64,000 bases of DNA, from contig CM041465.1 in assembly GCA_023213395.1 (NCBI GenBank), positions 84,885,741 through 84,949,740 of the forward strand, given 5' to 3'. This DNA is from Cycas panzhihuaensis. Lineage: Eukaryota > Cycadophyta. The notes under the pieces are model-generated. The model was not told the origin of the DNA, searched no databases, and was given only the letters and a program-made list of their open reading frames with translations. Made by a program: the position numbers and the translations under genes. Below are positions 55,901-64,000 of the stretch, piece by piece; positions within the stretch are counted from its first letter, which is position 1, and every line of letters begins with the position of its first letter.

Positions 55901-57691
55901 CAAATTAGGCCTTGAGGACCGTTTGGGAGAAGAATCGCGTCGAGGGGCATCCTTTGGATACTGGGCCCTACAACGCGAATCGTCGTGGAAGCAATCCCCA
56001 TGAATGGAACACCACTTCTTCTTAAGCGGAGGGTTAGACCTTCTCGCTTGTGAGGACTGGGCGTTTCCATTCCTGGGAAGAGGAGCTTGGGTGGTTTGTT
56101 GGACTTGTTTGTTTGATGTAGGGGATGAAGGACCCTGAAGCTTGAGCTCCTTCATCGTACGCTCGAATGAGCATATAGCTGATGTGAGAGGGTCTAAAGT
56201 CCTCTCTGTAGGATGAGAGGAAGACCGAGTTAGTTGGGAAGGTTTGTTATCCTTGGTAGGAGGTGGTGCCTCACGGCGTTGTGAGGGCTTAAGAGGTTTC
56301 TTGAGACCAGCTTGGATCTCAATAGCCTCCAATGCCAAGCACTTGGCGATCGCAGAATCACATGTGGTCGCCCCCATCTTGAGGACTTCCACATGGACTT
56401 TGGGACAAAGTGCATTGACGAATAGGTCTCGCTTCAGCTCCTTGGGCAATGTTGCCTTAGTGGAGTGAAGCAAGTCATGGAATCGCCGCACAAAGTCACG
56501 ATTCATCTCATCGTGACCTTGTTTGAGCGAAAGAAGGGACTTCATTCCGCTCTCGAATGGACGGGCTACATCAAAATAGTTGATGAACTCATCCACCAAT
56601 TGCTGGAATGAATGGATTGAGTGGGCAGGGAGACGATAGAACCACTTAAGGGCGTCACTTTGCAGGGATGACGGAAAAAGTTTCATCAAAATATGGTCGT
56701 AAGCCCGATGTCGATGCATGCCATAGAAAAACTATGGACATGCTCCGGGGTCTTGTGACGAAGTTCCATCGAATCTAGGAACTTGTGGGGATGAGGCGGG
56801 AAGTTGGTTCGCAACGCCTCAACCGAAAGAGGGGTTGACCTAAAGTTCATGAAGGGGCGCGCACTTGCCTGAACTGTAGGATCAACGAATGTCTAAGTAG
56901 GTAACGCACAAGGAGGCGGGTGGGGTGGAACACCCATCCTCCTTGAGGAAGTGCCCTCACGAAAGAGGCATGGGGGTAGGTGCCTTGGAAGGGAGTCGGG
57001 TTCCCTTGCGAAGGCACAATGGATGGGATTGCGTTGGAAGATGGGCAAGCGGGATGTGGAACCGGGTTTTGCCCATATGGGCCACTCGTAGGTGGAGCGA
57101 CCCCATATGGGTGTAGCGGATCCACCCCATAAACGGGAAGACGGCTTCCTCTACCTTGCCCCCAAGGTTGAGAAGTATACCCTGGGGGAACGTAGAAAGA
57201 AGCACCAACGTGCTGGGTTGGAGGATGCGTGGGAGCGGATCCCACATGAGTAATGATTAGAAAGCTAGTAGGGCCAATAGGCCTACTAGGAGCATCATGT
57301 GCCACATTAGGGGATGGCACATTGGTTTGATTAGGAGTGGGTATGCTAACCCTCAATTGAGGGAAAGACACACCATGAGAAGATCCTAAGGCATTAGGAC
57401 CTTGATGAGGGACGGAAGGTGCAACACATGCCCCCACTGCAGGAATAGGAAACGAGTGGGACGTACGTGTAGGCACGAAGGGATTTGTTGTCACAGGAAG
57501 GGTGAATGAGGATGAGGCATGCGGCAGAGGAGCAGAAGAGGAAGAGGCTCCTCCACGAAGGGCATCCTCAAGCCATCCAGGGCGTGGCTGCAAGCGTACC
57601 GCGTAGCGATACTCACTAAGAGCTTCAACTACGTCAATAGGAGGGGTCCCTACATACTCGTAAGAGGTTATCAGAACCTCGAACAAAGTAG
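55820..57691 (-). pseudogene. Element D gag, main part
   Basis: Continues the gag begun at 60524, after the solo LTR. From 57690 a Pro/Ser/His-rich stretch with GPYGQNP-like words, then the gag core in frame 56719-55820 (YDHILMKLFPSSLQ, ALKWFYRLPAHS, FHDLLHSTKATLP). The zinc knuckle W-CSIHGDCFHDDSRC near 56010 has the CX2HX4HX4C spacing complete. One- and two-base losses near 56712 and 56748 shift the frame just before the core. The knuckle type is characteristic of Tat elements. Confidence 0.83.
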
Positions 57692-57696
57692 GTTCC

Positions 57697-60202
57697 TGAA
57701 ACGCTCTCCGCGGGGCGGTGATCTTACATCTAGCAAAGAAATACAAAACACAACACTGACTGGGCTAGACAGCGAGGATCTCACCTCGCGGGTCGTCCCG
57801 TCTTGTTGGAGCGCGGGTTCGAGGGCTGAGGTGCTGTTGCTTCCAGGTAGCCGTGCAAATACGAGGCCTTCCTACCCTTTAGATGGCCGGGAAGGAAAAG
57901 GAAACCTCGCGCGTTGCGGCTTCTCAAGGTAACGAGAAGGCAACGAGAGGGCAACAGAATCAACGTGCAACGGGTGTGAAGTAAGGTATGGTTGGGGTAT
58001 GCAACGTAAACGGGTCTTCTATTTCTATGTAATGCAAGGTAAAATAAACGGTACAGGAAAGTAAACGTAAAACAAAAGACTATTTCTTTTTTTCTTTATA
58101 TTTCCTTCTCTTTTACTTATCAAGCATGTACAAAAAATCAAGAATGATAAAAAAGGGAAAAACAAAGGAAGCGCGAGGAATACCTGGATCCGGCGGTTGA
58201 GGTTAAAGTGCGGATCCTCTCTCTCGGTTGCGCTCCTTTCCTCTCTCCTCCACGCATGCAACGTCGATCTGGCGGCGAAGAGGGTTTACTTACCTCCCCT
58301 AGGGCATGCAAAGACTGAATAAAAGGAAAGGACGGAAAGCAAAGTTTGAAACGAAAAGGGAGAAGAAATACCGTGCGAGAGCCGACCGGCAACGGGTTGA
58401 TCTCGTACACCACTCCCTCTGACATGATCCTGCAAACAAATAGAGAGAACGCCTTCCTCTCGGGAGAGAGGCTACGAGGCACGACAAGACATATATATAT
58501 ATACTGAAATGAAATCAACTAAACTAGAGAAATCAAGTTATGCACCAACACGTAACGAAAATGAAACAACACTGCACAGTAAGCATACAAACTGTCATGC
58601 ACCATAAAATGTACTATATGGGACTGAGTATAGCCTCGGGATGGCTAACTCACCCACGAGAGGTCTCCACGGGGTCCGGGAAGGTAATGCTAGCAGGTAA
58701 CGAGGTGAGACAGGTAGTGACAGGTTGCCTACACCAAGGGAAAAGAACTCAAACCAACTCTCTTAGGTTTCCCTAACTCCGCTTCCTAAGAAAGCGCGGG
58801 TGATAAAGGGAGAGAGGACAAGGGACGGAACCCTTGGGGAGAAGGACGGCAATGGGGGACGGAACCCCGCCTATCTCCCTCTAATCCTCGCGTGAAACCC
58901 TTTATACCGACTAGCTTAGAAAATGGTGAAAGAGAAAGCTAGAAAGGGAAGGATGAGTCTCAAGGAAATGCAAAGAAATGTAACCAATCTAGGGCAGCGC
59001 TATAGTAAGTCACCACTAGCCAAGATTACTTGCATCCAATGACAAAAGAAGATCCCAAAGCAAGTATATGCAAAAGAGAGGAAGGAAATTGCAAGTAGAA
59101 CCATCAAAAAGTAAGGAAAAAGCACCAACAAGAAGCAAAAAATACCTTGAATGGAGAATGAGCATGCATGCATTCACTTGGCCACTTGGAGTAGCAGCCC
59201 AAGCAATGTCTAAGAGGTGGTGTTGGGTGTCCTTTGCAAGAGGGCAGAAGAGTGAAACTCCATGCAAGTTGGGAGCTTGAAAATGGGTCCTTGGAGTGGT
59301 CTTTTTGGTGAGGAAATCCCTTGAAGCTTTGAGTATTTGTGAGGAAGAGTGGTACTCGTGATGGAGCTCGTGAGGGGCAGCAATGGCCCTACAACTCCAG
59401 CTAGTAGCAGCCCACTTCACCTCTGTCCAACTGTTGTAAGAGAAGTTCTTCTTTCAATGTGTCTTTTCCTTGTCTTTTCTTGAAGAGTTGCTCTTAGAAA
59501 ACTTCAAAAGTGAAGTCCGTAATGATCCAAAATGAATAAAAAAGGCTTTTATGCCTTGGTCATAGCAAGTGAATGTTGGGGCCTCGGGCGCCTCGATCGT
59601 CTGAGCCACGCCGATTCCGTCAAAAATGTAGAAAGCGTCACGTGCTTTCTCTTTTTAATTTTAAATAGTCGATCTGCAAACTCATGATCAAGCTTAGTTC
59701 TGCCAGTATCAACCCGAATTCAAAAAGAAAAAAAAAATACAACATAAAATCAGGTTTTTGGGGCTAGGTCAGGGGCTAAGCCTGAAATACATCAATTAGG
59801 GGAAGGCCTAGGCAGTAGGCAAGTACCCAAAACGGTGCAAAGGGTCCTATCTAAGGGTCAAATCGGGCTTAGGAAGGATTTGCAGCATAAGTGGCACGTT
59901 ATAACAAGAACACACAAGCTGGCAAGAGCATTCCGAGAGACCATGGAGACATCGTGAGTGGCTGTATGCCATCTGGGTGTCGCATTCATCGGGAATGCCT
60001 CATTGTGAGTCGTCATAGGCTGAAGGGTGCCATTAGGCACATGCGTTATGAGCAGGCAATCGAACAAATGCATATAGACAGGCATATGTCAATCAAACTA
60101 CTCTAAACCACCTTAATTAACATAGGTAAGAAAAGTAAGAACATATACCTGAACAAACCTGTGTCGATGCGTCTCGAGTCCATTCCCAATAGCTGGGAAA
60201 CA
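57697..60202 (-). repeat. Solo LTR of the A/B subfamily in D gag
   Basis: 2506 bp, TGTTTCCCAGC...AGCGTTTCA on the minus strand, flanked by a perfect duplication GTTCC (57692-57696 and 60203-60207). There is no internal region, so the element recombined out between its LTRs after inserting into D. Its sequence follows the A and B LTRs (GAATGGACTCGAGACGCATCGAC), not those of D. Confidence 0.92.
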
Positions 60203-60207
60203 GTTCC

Positions 60208-60524
60208 TCGGAATGTTCCTCATAAGAATCACTAACTACGTGGCAAGCCTCAAGAGGAACGGATCCTTCCACGGCATGGGTAGAAGGATGGGCGTCAAGT
60301 GAAAGGTGTTGGTCATTTGGGTAATAAAGGGGGTCGTCACCCACTTGGGTGGACCTAGGAATAGCAGAAGGCAAGGCATGGGTTTCCATGGTTGAAGTGT
60401 GGTAGGTCCAATCGGAAGAGTATCCCTCCATAGTCGGATCGGAATCCGACGAGACAAGAAGGCGATACTCGGGGTCCTCTAACAAAGGAGGTAGACCGCG
60501 CAAACGACGAGAGAAACGTCGCAT
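60208..60524 (-). pseudogene. Element D gag N-terminus
   Basis: Starts MRRFSRRLRGLPPLL at 60524, the gag start shared with A and B, and reads SDWTYHTSTMETHALPS and DDPLYYPNDQ before the solo LTR interrupts it. The basic first ten residues could be a nuclear or RNA-binding signal; that is a guess. Confidence 0.82.
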
Positions 60525-60674
60525 GCAAGGTCAACCGACGATGTTAGGAAAAGAAAAAGAGTGGTAAAACACATGCGTTGGGGGCTACCCAACGTGGAGA
60601 TCGAGATAGGTATAAAAAGGATCACGCAAGAGTAGCGAAACCAACCGAAGAGAGCAAAACTAGCTCCCTTACTG

Positions 60675-60696
60675 GTAGTCCCCAGTATGGTCGCCA
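60675..60696 (-). other. Element D primer binding site
   Basis: Minus strand TGGCGACCATACTGGGGACT, one base inside the 5' LTR; the intact version of the site. Confidence 0.9.
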
Positions 60697-60697
60697 G

Positions 60698-63273
60698 TGG
60701 ACGCGCTACTACAGGATAACTACCTAACTGATAGGTGTAGGGAAGAGTGAGTGGTGAAATGATAGAAGGTGGAACCTAAAAGGTGAGTAACTATCACGCA
60801 GAGCACCCCGTGCGCCAGAGCGCGAGTTCGGGATCTGCAATGGAGTATGGCTACTATCGGGTGACCCTTCACCGCTTCGAATAAGGGGTGAAGGTGCGTA
60901 GGGCAAACCTGGGTTGACCTAGGAGTAGGACCCTCCCACCCTTGGGTGGCCAGAAGGGGGGAAGAGAGGACCTAATGGAGATAGGCCAAGAGTATGCCTA
61001 CACAACCTAACCGGGTACACGAGTGATGCGGAAAGCAAGGCACTTGTGTGGTTAAGGAGAGAGAAGGAAAGGTAGGGGAGAAGAGGGCTCCTACAATCTT
61101 TCCTACGAACGGTAAAGATACATGTAATAAGACAAACGAATCGCAAATAAGTACCAAACCAATTTTCCCTTTTTATCTTTCAATATGCTAGTTACTACAA
61201 GAAAAATAAAAGGCGGAAAGGAGGTAGCGAAGGGGAACGAAACGTGCACCTGGGCCGAGGGCGTGCGTGATGAAGAAGCCTTCTCGAGGAGCACCCAACC
61301 ACTTTGCGCGATGTACTGGATGCGAGATATTGCGACGGGCGAAAGAGGGGGCTTCCTTACCTTCCCCGGAAAATCAAATGCGATGCCAAGAAAGAAAGGA
61401 AGCACCAACTAATAAATGAAGCAGCATAAAAACATAACGCATACAAAGGTGCTTACCGGTAGCGAGACCAACGGGCGATGTTCTCCATGCTTCCCAAATA
61501 CCTGCAAGCAATGGCGGTCTCTCTCTCTTCCCGAAGGGAGAGCACTAACATGCAACACAAAAACTCTAACAATATATGCCTAAATAACATAAACAAGAAT
61601 CGGAATATACATGCGTTAGTGCTAATCCAACAATGAAAGTACCAAAAGAGAGTGACCAAAGTGAAAGTAGATGATTGGGTAAGCCTCAGAGTGGCCTACC
61701 TCCTGTAAATGATGCCCTAACCTCCCCTCAAGAGCCACGAGGCAGCGAGGAGAAAGTCAAGAGCAAGGGCTAGAAAATGGCAGCAAAAAGGGCAAGGAGA
61801 GGCCCAAGGGAACCCACGGCGGACCGGGATGCTATGAGGAGCAAACCGAGCAACCGAGAAGAAAAGGTGAAGCAAAAACCAGTGGTTGGGACTTATGGGT
61901 GATGCCCAAACCTGATCAAAAGACCCCAAATCAGCGCTGTAACTTGTGACAAATGGTTTCAAACAACAAAAGCCTTCAGACCCTTGTTTGCGGGCCAAGG
62001 GCAGCACGGGGCGAGAGGGAGGCTTTGGAGGGCTTAGAGCCGCTTAGGGAGCGTGGAAGGTGGTACAGAATCCACCCAGCTCCTCTCCAAAACCTATGCC
62101 ACCTCTCAACGCCACTGCCTTGAGCAGCAAACGCAGGCAAGAAGCACAGAAAGAGTGGTGTAGCAGTCCTCAAAAGGGAGGAAAACTAACTCTCAAGCAA
62201 TAAGCAAGAGCAAACAAGCTGAAGCATAAATATCACAAGAAAACAAATATAAAACAAGGGATACCTAAAAAGGGGAGGCAAGGGGTTTGCCTCAGCCAAG
62301 GAGCAGTGAAGGGGGGTTGAGGAATTAGCCCAGATCTGAAGTAGAGCAGGTTTGAGACCCTGCTACGGAGATGTGATGGGAGACACCTGCACTTGGGGCA
62401 CTTATGGACTGCCTGGGTGAAGACCAGCTGGAAACCGCTTCAAAGGAGCCCTCTCCAAGGTGTTTGAGGGGCTGGGAGAATGTCTCAGCCACGCCAAAGG
62501 AGAGTCAGGTCTTTGTATGAAGGGTGCAGTCCGGTTGCATGTAAACAACGGAGAAGAGTAGAGCAGGAGAGTGTTTCCTTGAGAGCAATTCCAAAAGTGA
62601 GCAAAAAGATCCTTGAAAATGAGCCAAAAGGGGCTTAAGTACTCAAGCAAAACCCTAAAGCGTGCGATTAGGCGCGGTGGAAGAGAAATAAGGCACGAGC
62701 CACGTGGCGGTTTAATAAATCTGAAATTGCCACGGATTTTTAAAACAACACGAGACGTCGTCTGCGGAATTTCGGTACCATGGATATTCCGTGATCTGCG
62801 AAAAATCCGAAGACGCACCTAGAGCCAAAAATGGGGCCCACCAGCCAGTCTAGGCTGGGGGCAAATGATTGAAAGGGCAAAAAGGGGATTAGAACTCCTA
62901 CCCGGGGGTACACTTGCCAACAAACAGGTCCAAGGGAGCAAAAATAGGGCTCAAGTGGGGTGGCAAGTTAACCAAACGATGATGAGTCATCACGCGGGCG
63001 GAGGTGGCGCAAACCTAGTGGATCCTGGAGCAAGGAGGGCAGATGCAGGAAGTAATGTGGTCACTAGGGTGCCACACTCACTGGGAGTGTGCCCCTGCTA
63101 TAGTCGTCATAGGCTAAAAATAAGTGTGGATGACTACAAGGTCGCCCACAAAGTCATACACATGCAGATACGCAAGCAAACACCCAATAAAAGAAAGCGA
63201 TGATAATGCGAGAGACATACCTGCACTTACCTGAGTCGGTGACTCCGTATCCATTCCCAGAAGCCAGGAAACA
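60698..63273 (-). repeat. Element D 5' LTR
   Basis: 2576 bp, nearly identical to the 3' copy. G-box CACGTG at 62701-62706; the paired arm reads GAAATTGCCACGG. Confidence 0.92.
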
Positions 63274-63278
63274 GATGC

Positions 63279-64000
63279 CGTGAAGTTTATGTGTTTGGCC
63301 TATATAATCCTTAAATAATATGAATGGATTATTAGGTAAGATTTTCATGCTATATATACCAAGAGTTTAGATCCATTAGACATAAGAATAGCATTAGATC
63401 CTCTTATAAATAAGGTATAGAAATCTAAGATTAGATGATAAGCATCAATTTAAATATGTAAGTTTTTTATTATTATAACATAATGTAAAGTTTGATAACT
63501 TGGAAGGGAGCAAGTAAATCCAGTCTTAGGTATAATATAAAGATTGAGCTGGCATACCAAGGATATGCCAATGAAGTTTAGTGACATACCACTATTAATC
63601 ATAATTAAGATGGGTGTTTTTTAGACGGTACATTTCATATAAAATAGACTTAGGTAACATGTGAAAGAGACAACTGGCAAAGAGGCTTTAGTTTGAAGGT
63701 TAGAATGGGAAGATTCTTAGGGAGATTTGTCATCTAATTTAGGTTGATTTTCAATGTTAGAATCTTCTTCTACTATAATGTCAATAATGAAAACCATGCA
63801 CTTTTCTTTGTACACTCTCTTGTGACTAAGGATCTATCTTTTTTAGCACTTGACACATAGGCCAACTTTTAAATGCTTTTTTATTTTTGCTAATGGCATA
63901 TATATATCTCCTATAGGAGGGTCCATTACTAAATACTATACCTTATCTAATTTGAGCACTGATGCTGTTAGTTTAAAGGATAGGGATATTGGTACCATGT
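63279..64000 (-). pseudogene. Decayed chromovirus protease and gag zinc knuckle
   Basis: Other half of the chromovirus after element D. At 63570-63608 the minus strand reads I-M-I-N-S-G-M-S-L-N-F-I, the protease motif I-D-S-G-A-T-H-N-F-I with Asp changed to Asn. At 63805-63865 it reads GLCVKC, then SHKR, the CCHC zinc knuckle of chromovirus gag with the last Cys lost. Order gag, then protease toward lower coordinates, agrees with the linker at 43946-44199. The window ends inside gag. Confidence 0.65.

Larger units (their letters stand above)
44200..63273 (-). mobile_element. Tat-lineage Ty3/gypsy element D (contains a solo LTR)
   Basis: Bounded by 2581 and 2576 bp LTRs and a perfect duplication GATGC (44195-44199 and 63274-63278). 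PBS at 60675-60696, PPT at 46781-46792, minus strand. Order: gag, protease, RT, RNase H, integrase (ends 51372), reverse-strand PMD-like gene (48293-50688), second RNase H, PPT. Removing the solo LTR in gag gives 16563 bp, within 11 bases of element A. In 120 bases of LTR that I aligned only two differ, so D looks younger than A and B. LTR ends differ from A and B (…GCGCGTCCA), marking a separate subfamily. Confidence 0.92.

Noticed and set aside
1-64000. CRISPR arrays, operons, tRNA or rRNA genes, phage or bacterial islands
   Set aside because: No regularly spaced repeats, cloverleaf or rRNA words were seen; the whole window is plant retrotransposon sequence.

Overview
This is nuclear DNA of a higher plant, almost certainly a seed plant with a repeat-rich genome. 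The evidence is nested Ty3/gypsy and Ty1/copia LTR retrotransposons, including a chromodomain-type gypsy element and large Tat-lineage gypsy elements with 2.5-2.6 kb LTRs. I see no ordinary host gene, tRNA or rRNA; the species cannot be named from this sequence.

Layout. Bases 1-10161 are old AT-rich debris: a degenerate copia LTR with a primer binding site (PBS) and a long compound microsatellite (723-1407), then a heavily decayed minus-strand Tat-like pol (about 1865-10060) split by a copia element at 3019-8687 (TSD TAAGT, no recognisable reverse transcriptase). Bases 10167-40336 are Tat-type element A (plus strand, TSD GATAT). It is split by a second Tat-type element, B (16360-29972, minus strand, TSD GTCTC). 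Bases 40342-44199 and 63279-64000 are the two halves of a decayed minus-strand chromovirus, split by Tat-type element D (44200-63273, minus strand, TSD GATGC). A solo LTR of the A/B type (57697-60202, TSD GTTCC) sits inside the gag of D. Without their insertions A and D would be 16552 and 16563 bp; B is 13613 bp.

How the Tat elements are built. Reading along the element: LTR, PBS TGGCGACC..., one long gag-protease-RT-RNase H-integrase frame, then a module on the OPPOSITE strand, then a second, archaeal-type RNase H on the sense strand, then the polypurine tract (PPT) and LTR. The opposite-strand module is the main discovery. In both A and D it has a TATA box, a 24-base first exon ending at GTGAGT, a first intron holding a long palindrome, a second exon whose product resembles the plant mobile domain (PMD), a 110-base second intron, and a third exon with a predicted coiled coil. 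Splice sites and frame are shared between the two independent insertions. B lacks this module and nothing else of similar size. The palindrome core in intron 1 recurs in imperfect form in the U3 part of the LTRs.

All coding regions here carry stops or frameshifts, most of them C-to-T type changes expected from methylated, silenced DNA, so no element looks competent to move now. Insertion order that the nesting forces: B after A; the solo LTR's parent after D; D after the chromovirus; the copia element after the old Tat-like pol.
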